Shown: piece after piece, positions 48,545-59,800 of the stretch | Layout of the letters: every line of letters starts with the position of its first letter | Position numbering within the stretch: position 1 is the first letter of the stretch | Assembly (NCBI RefSeq): GCF_037975245.1 | Contig: NC_092561.1 | Coordinates: 8,554,001-8,618,000 of the forward strand | Reading direction: 5' to 3' | Length of the DNA stretch: 64,000 bases | Source: Apostichopus japonicus | Taxonomy: Eukaryota; Echinodermata; Holothuroidea; Aspidochirotida; Stichopodidae | Made by a program: the position numbers and the translations under genes | Notes under the pieces: model-generated | What the model was told of the DNA's origin: nothing | The model's database searches: none | What the model saw: only the letters and a program-made list of their open reading frames with translations

Positions 48545-48626
48545 ATGGAGGCCAAGGCTAAGTTGTGGTTCTGTTTATTTGTTTTCATGGTAGCTGCTGG
48601 ATACATTTGCCTTAAACCTATATTTT
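48545..48626 (+). CDS. Possible first exon of a membrane protein gene
   Basis: ATG at 48545 opens MEAKAKLWFCLFVFMVAAGY then ICLKPIF: a short Lys-containing N-terminus followed by about 17 hydrophobic residues, the layout of a signal anchor or signal peptide. A donor-like T|GTAAGG follows at 48627 (phase 1). The flank just upstream (48440-48540) is less AT-rich than its surroundings, as at a promoter. No downstream exon was found on the plus strand in the window, so the call rests on this stretch alone and may be chance. Confidence 0.27.
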
Positions 48627-48650
48627 GTAAGGGGGTTTATTTTCATTAGA

Positions 48651-49247
48651 ATTCAAAAATATGGAGATGGGGCAAATCCAAAACAGGGACCTTGGCCATG
48701 CAGGCGGGTTACTATACGTCCTAACTTATCATCCCGTTTGGCAACGGTCCAAAACATATTTGTCCCCGTCAGCAAACTAACTAACATTCCCAATTTTGAA
48801 AAGGAGATCTTTGTAACTTCCCAAACTAGTACTGTTTTACGCATGGGCGACGATACACCAAGCATGTCAACATCCGCTCTTTCATATTATAGACTAGCGA
48901 AGAAACTAACTCGCATTCGAAGCAATATATGCTTTCTTCGTGAATGTAGACGTGAACATGTAGTGCCTAACGGCCTAAGGGCCAAAAACGTACTTCTCAA
49001 CACCATCAATTCACCTCGTGCAGTTGCCCTCACCAGAAAACATAGCCTCATGGTTAATACAGGTTGTTCGCTGGTGCGTTTCAGCTTAGGGGAATTGGTT
49101 GTAAAGTGTTTACTTCTATACACGGAGTCGGTAGTTTGCATCTCATTCCTTGATAAAGCCTTAACCGGCGAAATATTGGAACATACAGCTTTGTATAATT
49201 TCTTACTTTGTTTGTTGAAGTCTCATATTCTACAATTCATCATATAG
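48651..49247 (+). pseudogene. Possible Penelope-like retroelement fragment
   Basis: Longest plus-strand open frame of the window that is not antisense to an exon, open from about 48651 to a stop at 49245-49247. It has LAKKLTRIRSNICFLRECRR then VVPNGLRAKNVLLNT. A 'xxFLxxCRxxxxxPxGLRxK' pattern resembles the segment that precedes the reverse transcriptase in Penelope-like elements. No reverse transcriptase or GIY-YIG domain follows, so it would be a 5' remnant. Identification is from memory of the motif and is tentative. Confidence 0.35.
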
Positions 49248-49285
49248 TGCCTACACCAAGCATGTCAACATCCGCTCTTTCATAT
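48854..49285. repeat. 34-bp direct repeats, 398 bp apart
   Basis: TACACCAAGCATGTCAACAT followed by CCGCTCTTTCATAT occurs identically at 48854-48887 and 49252-49285. The first copy lies inside the open frame and the second just after its stop. Confidence 0.95.
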
Positions 49286-49300
49286 ATATATATATCTATA

Positions 49301-49347
<47 letters not shown>
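49281..49347. repeat. TA microsatellite
   Basis: Nearly pure (TA)n with two TCTATA interruptions. Confidence 0.97.
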
Positions 49348-49350
<3 letters not shown>

Positions 49351-49351
49351 A

Positions 49352-49500
49352 AATGGTGGTTACGACAAAGGCAAATGAATATACATATAATTGAAATTGT
49401 AGTGAGTTGGAAAATCCAATAGAGTGAAAAAAAACTTCCAGCCTACCGTCGGAATTCGAACCGGGGCCTCCCGCTTTATATGCGGACACCCTTATATATC
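49352..49500 (-). mobile_element. tRNA-derived SINE, family 3
   Basis: Minus strand: GGTGTCCGCATATAAAGCGG, then GGCCCCGGTTCGAATTCCGA (box B GGTTCGAATTCC), then CTGGAAGTTTTTTTTCACTC and a body. Box A lies in the degraded outer end. A TA microsatellite sits at its tail. Confidence 0.75.
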
Positions 49501-49873
49501 AACGTACGTATGATGTTTGGGTCATTGTACTGTATCTTCTTTAAAGTTAACGTTTCCAAATCTACTTGTCGATTTATTACGGCCGTATACGTCCTCAGAT
49601 TGAAGCTGGCGTGATAGCAAATACGTACACACTTGCCGGAATCTATTTGAACGTTTTAATCTAGTATATTACAGTCAGTGGAATTTGAGGGGGACTCAGT
49701 CCCCTATATAATAGCACATAATCGTCATTTCCGTGAGAAAGTTAACATCACATTGTCCTAATATTGACATTTATTCAACATTATACGCAATACAATGAAC
49801 GAACACGGTATTTATATCCGGCTTTGAACCGAAACCGTTCGTGTTATATAGGAGTAACTGTGCTGCGAATGAC

Positions 49874-50038
49874 CTGTGGATACGATCGATCACTAGTGTT
49901 TCACCATGTGCATGCAGATCCTGATCCAGAACCTGACACAAAAACTTAAAAGTAGACCGGTGGATACTCGATCACTAGTGTTTCACCATGTGCATGCAGA
50001 TCCTGATCCAGAACCTGACACAAAAACTTAAAAGTAGA
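49874..50038. repeat. Tandem duplication, about 83 bp
   Basis: Two copies of GTGGATAC...TCGATCACTAGTGTTTCACC ... CTTAAAAGTAGA. The second copy ends exactly at the start of the MITE at 50039. Confidence 0.92.
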
Positions 50039-50388
50039 CAAGGGCGTAGGAACCGGGGGCGCCAGCCCCCCCAGTGAAAAATATGGAGGGGCGGAAGTAT
50101 GATTCCGCCCCCCCCCCGCTTCGCAAGTCAGAAAACCCCTTTTTTTTCCAAATGAGAAAAAAATCTCATTTGGAGCACCAAATTGCATCTAAGGCCAGGT
50201 GATGATGCAAAATTATTTACAAAATGGAGTGGGTGTTGAAGTGTGCTGTATATTGCGCCAAATTGCATCTGAGGCCACCTGGAAATGCAAAAAAATTCCA
50301 AAGGGGAGGGGGACACCCCCTCCCCTTAGAGGCCGGCCATCAGTCTTCAGCCCCCCCCCCCACTCAAAAGTACCTTCCTACGCCACTG
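50039..50388. mobile_element. hAT-like MITE (GGGCGTAGGAA ends)
   Basis: Starts CAAGGGCGTAGGAACC and ends GTACCTTCCTACGCCACTG. Flanks are AAAGTAGA (50031-50038) and AAAGTAGC (50389-50396), a 7/8 target duplication. Contains two 'gcaccaaattgcatct.aggcca'-like internal copies and C runs. Confidence 0.82.
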
Positions 50389-50656
50389 AAAGTAGCCTAA
50401 TTATAGCACAACCTTGCGTGACGTAAATTATAAACCTATATAATTCATTGCCGAAATATTCCTCAGAATGCCCATTTAATACGTTATTTCTTTGAGCATG
50501 GGGGAGGAAACCACACCCCACACATGTTTGTTGGTTACAACGTACCCAGCGCCACAACCCTCCTATTTAAAAAACCTTGATCCTCAGTTGTTCACAGTGA
50601 GTTTCATAGTCAGTTCGTACCAATTTTGGACGGTGTGTGTGTGGAGGTGTTGAGGA

Positions 50657-50658
<2 letters not shown>

Positions 50659-50709
<51 letters not shown>
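50659..50709. repeat. TA microsatellite
   Basis: Pure (AT)n run. Confidence 0.97.
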
Positions 50710-50711
<2 letters not shown>

Positions 50712-51590
50712 ACAATGGCCCCCTCAATAAAGTTTACCCCCAGTACTTTGCTTTAGTTTCCGATGATGATAAAGTTGATTTTACAAAAGTTGTATACATG
50801 ACAATCTGTAGCCCGACATGAGTTTTGTGAGCGTAGCGTGAAGTTATTGTAACTCCTATACATGATCCTGGTTGTCTTACTTTACAGCTTATTCATGAGT
50901 CCGTTGCCATGGTAACCTTTCTTATTTTAAAGTATTGCGTCCATAGTATTAATGTTTTTTTTTTGGTATTATGACATTATACCGTACATTATATTATGAG
51001 TTATTATATTATGCACTTATAATATGGCGGAATTATTTTTGTCCTTAGTACTTGCCAAAAATCAAATAATGATGACACAGGATTGGTCGTACCGTCAAAT
51101 TTCTGCCTATTCTTTTGTGAAAAACTCTGAAAATGACCTTTTCATAAATTTAAGTGTCCTTGTCCCTTAAAGAACTCCCGCTTTCCATTTCTTAATAGGC
51201 TTGTAAAAGTGTTCTTACTCGTAAATAAAATGTAGATAACCTGGGTGAGTGGAGGGGTGGGGGTGAACTGCCACATTTAAATGAATGTTCCAATTTAACA
51301 CGTCTCCACGCTGTCTGGAATAATAAAATTTGAATCTTTTAATAATTCGTAGGACTCTGCAGTTTATATTTGTCCTTCTGCTGACTTTGAAGATGAAATG
51401 CAATCAAACTTGAGGAAGATAAACATATAATTCTGCACAGGGCGCTAGTAAACTTTTCATTCGGGTGACGCTGAAGTTTTGGCACAATTCGCGCCCCATT
51501 CCGATATCACAATTTGGCCAAGTGATTCAGGTTTATGCTATGCGAACGAACAGAATTTGCCAAAGTGGTTGTTATCATATACGATTCAAA

Positions 51591-51709
51591 CAGGGGGTAG
51601 AAAGCTTCCAAAAAGTTGGGTAGGGGGGGGGGACAACATCAGAGGGGCACTTTCTCATTCCACAACCACCACTCGTTATGCTATAAACCGATACACACCG
51701 GCCATATCA

Positions 51710-51747
<38 letters not shown>

Positions 51748-51950
51748 TATATGATGTATTAGTATGCTATCAATACTATTTTGGTGCACATGAATAATTA
51801 AAATAAAATATTAAAATTAACGAAGGCTTAAGATATCCAAAAGACAGTTCTTCATCAAAGGGGCATATTTTATTTGCCAGTAGGGCACATTTGCATTTTT
51901 GGAAAAAATGGGGGAGGGGCACGAGCCCTCACCCCGGCTTCTCTCCCCTG
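51591..51950. mobile_element. hAT-like MITE (CAGGGGGGTAGG family), copy 1
   Basis: Starts CAGGGGGTAGAAAGCTTCC and ends CTTCTCTCCCCTG. Flanks GATTCAAA and GTTCCAAA agree at 6 of 8 bases. Shares its interior with 55749-56113 and has an expanded TA run (51712-51752) in the middle. Confidence 0.75.
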
Positions 51951-52690
51951 GTTCCAAACATTAAGGTAATATAAGAAAATTTACAGAGTAGGAGGGATGG
52001 TTTATCAAAGGAAGGTGATTACCTTAAAACCTGTGAAAGTTTCAGTCCTAGCAATGGAATCACCCAAGGTGAAATTTTTCTCTATTCTTTTCATTGTCAT
52101 TTTGCAGAGCGATTTATGACTTTTATGGTAACGTTAAGGTGTCGTCAAAATATTACGATTTTCTACCCGTATCGGTCTGTATATTACCAATTTTCAATAT
52201 TTCTTCACTTTTTATGTTTGAATAATAACTCATCAATTCCATATTCTTTGTTTTTAACTTATCAAAGCTTCATATAGTTAGGGGGGGGGGCCTTTCTAAA
52301 TGTCAAAACTTTCGCAGGAAAATGATAAATTGTTCCTCTAGCGTTATATGAGTATTTTAAAACCTTTCCGACAAATGCTGCAATGATCTTAGTGAATGTT
52401 TGAAATTTTGCAAAATGTAAAAAATGTCATCAATGGAAAGCAAAGCGCAAAATCACAATTATTCCTTAATCAAAGGAAAGCAAGGAAAAATCCATTTTGC
52501 AGAAAATTGGATGCGAATCACATGACAAGCTTATAATTCTTCACTTACTTGTAAATTGTCTACTTTTGACAAGTAAACAATTTGAAATTTTCGGCAACTT
52601 TTTTTAATACAAGTGAGCAATTCAAAAAATTGCAGAAATTTTGTGACAATTTATTGAGAGCATTTTAACGGAGCCTTTAATTGTGGTTAC

Positions 52691-52691
<1 letters not shown>

Positions 52692-52727
<36 letters not shown>
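52692..52727. repeat. TA microsatellite
   Basis: Pure (TA)n run at the tail of the SINE at 52728. Confidence 0.95.
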
Positions 52728-52729
<2 letters not shown>

Positions 52730-52865
52730 GAAATCATTGGAGTTGTAAAACAGAACATTGAAAAAACTTCCAGCTTCCACCAGGATTCAAACTTGGCCTC
52801 TTGCTTTATCTGCGGACAACCTAACCACTATAGGCTATGAACGCTGATTGTATGTTCAGAGGTTC
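52728..52865 (-). mobile_element. tRNA-derived SINE, family 3, second copy
   Basis: Minus strand: CCTATAGTGGTTAGGTTGTC (box A-like), GCGGATAAAGC-like anticodon-arm region, CCAAGTTTGAATCCTGGTGG (box B-like), then AGCTGGAAGTTTTTTC. Matches 49352-49500 in layout. Confidence 0.75.
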
Positions 52866-52891
52866 GAAACCGGTATGGAAGGTTGTAACAT

Positions 52892-52892
52892 T

Positions 52893-52940
<48 letters not shown>

Positions 52941-52945
52941 TATAC
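52892..52945. repeat. TA microsatellite
   Basis: Nearly pure (TA)n run. Confidence 0.95.
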
Positions 52946-53662
52946 TTTCTGGGAACTAACCCTATATATATCTATATTCCTGTTTCATTCGATATATATG
53001 ATCAAATTCAGCAAATTCATGTTTTAGTTAGGTTGTGCATCAATATTTGTTTCAGTTCTCCCACCCTCCTTAATGGGAATGGAAAGGGAGTGATAGAGTG
53101 AGAAGTTTCTGTATGGAACTAAATATATATGGGATGGGGAACAAGGAAGGAGGGGCAGGGGAGAGGGACAGAGAACACTGCATATATGCATTGGCATAAA
53201 CCAGGGTTTCACATTCTTCTCTGCTCATGCATGTTAATTTAGGGGTGTGGATGGGAAAGATAAGTGTGGAGGGGCAAGGGGAGGGGGGGGGATACAATAA
53301 GCTTTCTGTTGATGAATGTAAATAAGAACAAAAGGAATCATCTGGTTGTATTTGACAATAAACTATATTTATATTATAAAATTATATTTTATTATTATTT
53401 AACATGATGATAATAATACTATAATTGGGTATCAAATAAACTATAATCTGGATTGCTGATTACGAGCGTTTTTACGCAAATTTAATTTTTAGAAGGTAAA
53501 CAAAATTTTGGCAAATGTAATGAACAAAATATCTGGACAAGTTGATAATAACTGAACCCAGAATGATGGCATAATCATCTCACAAACCATCTTTTACTTT
53601 TTGTTTCACAGTAAGAAAGAGTTGTATTTTATGTATTTTTCCCCTCGTTTTCACTTCTTTTT
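52946..53662. other. 3' flank of the phosphonatase gene
   Basis: AT-rich, with a G/A-rich tract (about 53075-53295). Likely includes the phosphonatase 3' UTR. Minus-strand AATAAA-type signals are possible in the AT-rich 53370-53400 stretch. No exon is seen. Confidence 0.4.
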
Positions 53663-53851
53663 TCAGGGCTTTTCACCGCAAGCGAGCCTTCTGTTGATGT
53701 CCTCGATGACACCTGGCAGGTCATTGATGCTGTCAATGACATAGTGAGCTCCAGCCTGTGTTAGCTTGTCATATGCTGCTTGCAATTTCTTGCTGTACTC
53801 CCCCTTCTCCATTTTTGCCAACTGTTCCTCTGTCGCTGCCATGTAGTTACC
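53663..53851 (-). CDS. phnX: Phosphonatase exon 5 (C-terminus)
   Basis: 189 bp, acceptor TGGTTGCCAG, stop TGA at 53663-53665. Encodes GNYMAATEEQLAKMEKGEYS, a helical segment, then QAGAHYVIDSINDLPGVI and RRLACGEKP, the family's C-terminal signature. Confidence 0.95.
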   Translation of the reverse strand, partial: GNYMAATEEQLAKMEKGEYSKKLQAAYDKLTQAGAHYVIDSINDLPGVIEDINRRLACGEKP

Positions 53852-56800
53852 CTGGCAACCAACGAGGCAAAGAAATGGAGCAAACAAACAGATAAAAAAA
53901 AAAAAAATTATCATAAATAAATAAAAGATGACTAAGCTAAATTAACTATAAGATTTTACTATACCTCTACACGTTATCAGTACGGTTTGAAAATATTCCA
54001 GACAGACTGAAGAAAGATAACAAATTGGTCACATATGAACACCAAGCTTTTCTCAAGTACCTGTTTAACAGCTAGATATACCAGTTATGGAGAATAGCAA
54101 TTTCTGCCCAAATTCTTATATACAAAGTAGATTTCATAGGGCAGATAAATTTGCTACAATAAGTTGCAATATTAGTTTTGTAACTATGTAACAGACCATT
54201 CTGAGGTATTATCAGACTACATAGAGGTATATCAACAGTGATACTAATGCATGGACCTCGCAATAAAAAAAACTGCCTCAAATGCAACCAGCTATATCAA
54301 GTTTCAAAAAGTATTATCAGACGATATTGAGGTATACCAACAGTGACTCTAATGCATGAACATCGCAATCACAAAAACTGCTGCAAATGCAACCAGCTGT
54401 TTCAAGTTTCAAAAGGTATTATCAGACGATATTGAGGTATACCAACAGTGATACTAATGCATGGACCTCGTAATCACATAAACTGTCGCAAAGGCAACCA
54501 GCTGTCTCAAGTTTCAAAAGGTATTATCAGACGATATTGAGGTATACCAACAGTGATACTAATGCATGGACCTCGTAATCACATAAACTGTCGCAAAGGC
54601 AACTAGCTGTCTCAAGTTTCAAAAGGTATTATCAGACGATATTGAGGTATACCAACAGTGACTCTAATGCATGAACATCGCAATCACAAAAACTGCTGCA
54701 AATGCAACCAGCTGTTTCAAGTTTCAAAAGGTATTATCAGACGATATTGAGGTATACCAACAGTGACTCTAATGTGCATGAACCTTGCAATCACAAAAAC
54801 TGCAGCAAATGCAACCAACTGTTTCAAGTTTCAAAAGGTATTATCAGACGATATTGAGGTATACCAACAGTGACACTAATGCATGGACCTCGCAATCACA
54901 AAAACTGCAGCAAATGCAACCAACTGTTTCAAGTTTCAAAAGGTATTATCAGACGATATTGAGGTATACCAACAGTGACACTAATGCATGGACCTCGCAA
55001 TCACATAAACTGTCGCAAATGCAACCAGCTGTTTCAAGTTTCAAAAGGTATTATCAGACGATATTGAGGTATACCAACAGTGATACTAATGCATGGACCT
55101 CGTAATCACATAAACTGTCGCAAAGGCAACCAGCTGTTTCAAGTTTCAAAAGGTATTATCAGACGATATTGAGGTATACCAACAGTGCCCCTAATGCATG
55201 AACCTCGCAATCACAAAAACTGCTGCAAATGCAATCAACTGTTTCAAGTTTCAAAAGGTATTATCAGAATATATTGAGGTATACCAACAGTGACACTAAT
55301 GCATGGACCTCGCAATATGCGTAAACTGCCGCAAATGCAACCAGCTGTCTCAAGTTTCAAAAGGTATTATCAGACGATATTGAGGTATACCAACAGCGAC
55401 AGTAATGCATGGACCTCGCAATCACAAAAACTGGCGCAAATGAAGCCAGCTGTCTCAAGTTTCAAACGGCATGACATTTGGATGCATCTAATAGACAAAA
55501 ACTATATGGCTTCTAGACCTGGTTATGACTCTTTTAAACGTTGTATTTTTTTCCAGAATTGCCATAAGCACAGAAATCTTTTGAAAGAACTTTGGGAAAT
55601 GAAAATTTATCTACCATCGGACAAGCAAATGGACTCACCGTCTTGGCTACTCCAACTGCCCAACATCCAGCAGTTAAACCCTCTGTGATACCACCAGCAG
55701 TGTCATCAACCTTTGCAAAATTTAATGGAGAAAACAATGGGTAGTCACCAGGGGGGTAGGAAGCTTCCAAAAAGAAGGGGGGCACAACATCAGAGGGGCA
55801 CTTTCTCATTACACAACCACCAATCGTTATGCTATAAACCGATACACACCGGCCATATCACTTAAATATATATGATTTGTTAGTATGCTATCAATACTAT
55901 TTATTAATATTGTTTATTGTTAACCGTGCTACAAGAAGATATGTAATGCCATTTTATAAATAGCATGTACAGACTAAAATAAATAATTAAAATAAAATAT
56001 TAAATTTAACAAAGGCTTAAGATATCCAAAAGAGAGTTCTTCATCAAAGGGGCACATTTTATTTGCCATTTTGCAAAAAGTGGAGGGGGCAGGTCCCCCC
56101 CCCCTACCGCCTGGTAGTCACTACTTCCAGTCTTATTTATACCACAGAACACCTCCATACTGGATATTTTAAATTACATCATCAAATGTAAGCCTATGTC
56201 TTAACTTTATTTATTAACTTAATTAATCAATAAATGTCTAATGTTCTATAGGTTTTGTTTATGTTAATTGTATACCATTCATATGAAGCTTGGGGCAGGG
56301 TGGGTATATTTTTAATAACTTCATCGAATGTAAGCCTATGTCTTAACTTTATTTATTAACTTTACAACTCAGAAAATGTCTAATGTCCTAAAGGTTTTGT
56401 TTATGTTACTCGTATACCATTCATATGACGCCTGGGGCAGGGTGGGTGGGGGAGGGGATTGTTGTATTCTTTGTAATTTGCTTACAAATTAAAATTTGGT
56501 TGTGCTGGTATGCTACCCAATCAATACCAAAAGGGATGAGATTTGTCCATTGCTACTATCTGTCAGTCATTTCACTTTAAGGTCAAGTCATTGCCTGCAG
56601 TTTGTATGACTTGAGCTGTCTTTATAAGACAGTGAGGGGGTGGGAGGGGGGAGAGGGGCTAAATTGAGGACCCCATTGGCCACATCCCAAATCTGGCACT
56701 GGTTACACATCATACAAAGACGTAAATAGTGCGGATAAAGAAATACATTCCCTAACATTACGGTCTCTAGTTTTGCAAACTGCAGACCCTTTGCGCCTAT

Positions 56801-59800
56801 GACAGCAAGAAAACTATCGTCACCTAAATGTATTTACAACCGATAAGGTCGGTAAACCAGACAGCCAGTGGGCTTATTGTGATTTCTTGCCAATTGAGAT
56901 TATTTGATCAGCAAGGTTCTTTCACCGACTGTGGACCTACCTACTAAATAAGTTAACTTACCATGTTTACAAGCTACTTTTAGCAAAAATCAACTCAAGC
57001 CCTGCCCCCTAATAAATGTGCATAATATCACAATGAACATATCATGTACCAGCTATCTACCAACACCTTCACACAAAGTATGATTCAATTCTGAAAATGT
57101 TTACATTTGACCCTGTGACCTCATTAATATTCTTGAGATGAGCACCAAAATCAATAGGGCTCTTCTACTCACTATGGCGCATATATGTACCAAGTATGAC
57201 TACAATCCAACTTGTCATTGTTCAGTTACCATGTAAAACAAGATTGGCCACTAAACTCAAGTCTCTAGGATCACAAGATTCCTCAAATAAACCATCATTC
57301 ATGGAAAATCGAACACGTGAAATTGTTGTTAGTTAAAGTGGGGAGGGGAGATGGGGGAAGGAGTGGGTTGATGGATTCGTGCTTGGGTGTGTTGGACAGA
57401 TGCACTATTGTCACATGAATTGATTGAAGATTGATGTATCAATGGATGGATGGGAAGTGTCTATATGGTTCAAAATCATGACTTCATAAACAGGTTCACT
57501 ATTTACTTTCCCTGGCTGAAGCCAAAGCAAGCCACCTTTACAACCAACCCACCTTTACAACCAACCCACCTTTACAATGGATTCAATTGGAGACACGTCC
57601 AGGTGTACCGCATTCAACCATAGGAGGTTGGGGCTCGGTCTGCCTCTCGGAGCCATATCAGAGGTAGCACAGAATTCTGGAGTGTATCCTTGTTTGGTTG
57701 CTATGGGAGACAATGTTTCCATGATAGGTTTGGTAAATCCTGTGGACGAGCCAATCTTCAATTTATATTTTGTCCTCAGATGGTTCACAGTTTTAACGGC
57801 TCCTGCAACATCAAGAGAGAGAAGTTAAGGAGAAACAAGAGGGTAATATCTGAGGAAGGGTTAATAAATATAATCCTAGATAATCGCAGTTAAGTTAAAA
57901 GGATTGTCTGGTAGCTCTAAGAAGTTACCTTAAAAAACCATAAATAATTTTCCAAACATGTTGTCAAAGTATGAGAACACTAATGTTGCGTTTGACAGAG
58001 AAACAATTTTTTAATCGTTAAGGATGGACATTTCAGATATGATTTGAACAGTAACAAACGTGAAGTCATTTTCACTAATGCAGATTGCGACATAACCCAC
58101 GCTCTGTAGAGAACCTACAGTAATCACCACAAAAACAGCATTTGTATACAGATTAATTTCTTCCTTAATTTTCGGTGATATTTCTTATAAATTAGATATG
58201 CTTTCAAAAACTCCTTAAGCTGCCACATATGTAGTAAATCAATGGTTTCGTGGTCTTTGTGTAACACAAGATAAATTTGAACAGCAGACTCTTCGTTGTT
58301 TACATTGCGAAGAATGTTCGCATATAGGCTACTCTAACGTTTACAATTGGACAGTTCTGCGAAGCCTAAGCTTTTCGGTACTTCATTCTGCTCTGACATC
58401 GATTCCGCCAAGTTTCATCTTTTGGTGTTCCAAATACTTTTCAAGTTTCCTTTTACTGTAAAGTTGATCCGTGAATTTTATTTCAGCGATTTCGAAGAAC
58501 AGTTAATGAACTACGGTTTGAGTGTGAGAGTGTATTATGTGCAAACCTATGTAAGTATACCAACTGGGCATGGTAGGCTGTAAACATTCGCGATATGTAC
58601 GTAATATATAACAGGCTATCACCTGTGCCCAGTGTACAGACGAAAGTGTATTTGCTGCGAAAATAGAGTGCTAACTTCAATTCGCTCATTTTGCCTATTT
58701 GCCTGCACTAGGTCAATCACCAAATTGATGCGTTCGAACAAACAGTGCTTTTGGTGAGAAACTGGTGAATTTGAAAACCAGATTTCTACAAGAAGAAAAC
58801 TTTGAATGGGGACAATTTTCACATGGTTAGAAAGAGAAAAATACAAACTACAAGGACAATGTATCAAAATCTTCCACCAAACAATTCCTTTAAAACTGTT
58901 GGATAAAAAGGTGGCCAGGGGCAGGAGAGATTTATCCTAGCCTACCCTGTGGTGAAGTCTTTGCCTGTTCTGTCGGTATCAACAGTAAACTTAAACTAGG
59001 TGGAACAAGTTTACTGCACCTTTCCTACGTAAGTATTTAACTATGTTGTGTCCTACTGCATGTGTTACGTGTACTGCAGCATTCCGTTGTGCTTGCAATG
59101 CAACTTTCTCTCAAAACCAACTTAAAACTGTATTGTTCAAAGTGTATTACATTGATGCTCAGTGGTGGAGCTAGGGGTATTGGTCAGGGGGGGGGCGAGA
59201 ATGGTCTGTAGGGGCGCTTTCCACACTATCTAAGCGGAGCGCCACCACAGGTTGGCGCGAAGCATACAGAAATTTTTTTAGGGAAAAAATACTCCCTAGA
59301 TCGTAGGAAATGACCCTTTCCGGGCCTTGCTAATTTGCAGATAATGTGACAAATGTCAATAGGTAGATGAGAGCGCAATAAAAAAGTCAATAATTGCGAA
59401 TAAGTAAAAAGTGGTAAAAAACTGAAAGGGGCGCCAGCAGTCCATTTGAGTCCGTCAGGGGTACATCCGCCCCCCCCCCCCCGACTGTATGGACGCTCCG
59501 CCACTGTTGATGCCACAATGAATATTACCTAAGGCCTTGAATAAATCTGTGACTTTTCGACACAAACGTAACAGCCCTGTAACCAAATATACGTCTAGAA
59601 TCGACGCAAGTGCCGGCTACTGTCTTATGGTCTAACCTGATATCACGTTACAATGTTCTTTCAGACTTTCCTTCTGCTTTGGAACAAAATTCTGGTACAT
59701 TCGGTCGATGTCTTGTCCCGTGGGATCCTTGCCGTGTTTGGTATTCCAGCGTTTTCTGACCGACTCGTAGCCCAGCACCGTTTCAATGTGCGTCTGATGG

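Noticed and set aside
54206..55468. CRISPR-like array
   Set aside because: The units are continuous 105-bp tandem copies without unique spacers, inside an intron of an animal gene.
54785..55688. Plus-strand open frames with repeated 35-residue units
   Set aside because: They arise because the 105-bp satellite has a length divisible by three. No start context, splice signals or family similarity support a protein.
57555..57570. Phosphonatase ending at exon 3 with V-G-W-L
   Set aside because: Continuous reading past 57570 only runs into the intron. A good donor and a matching exon 4 that restores the family sequence show it is spliced.
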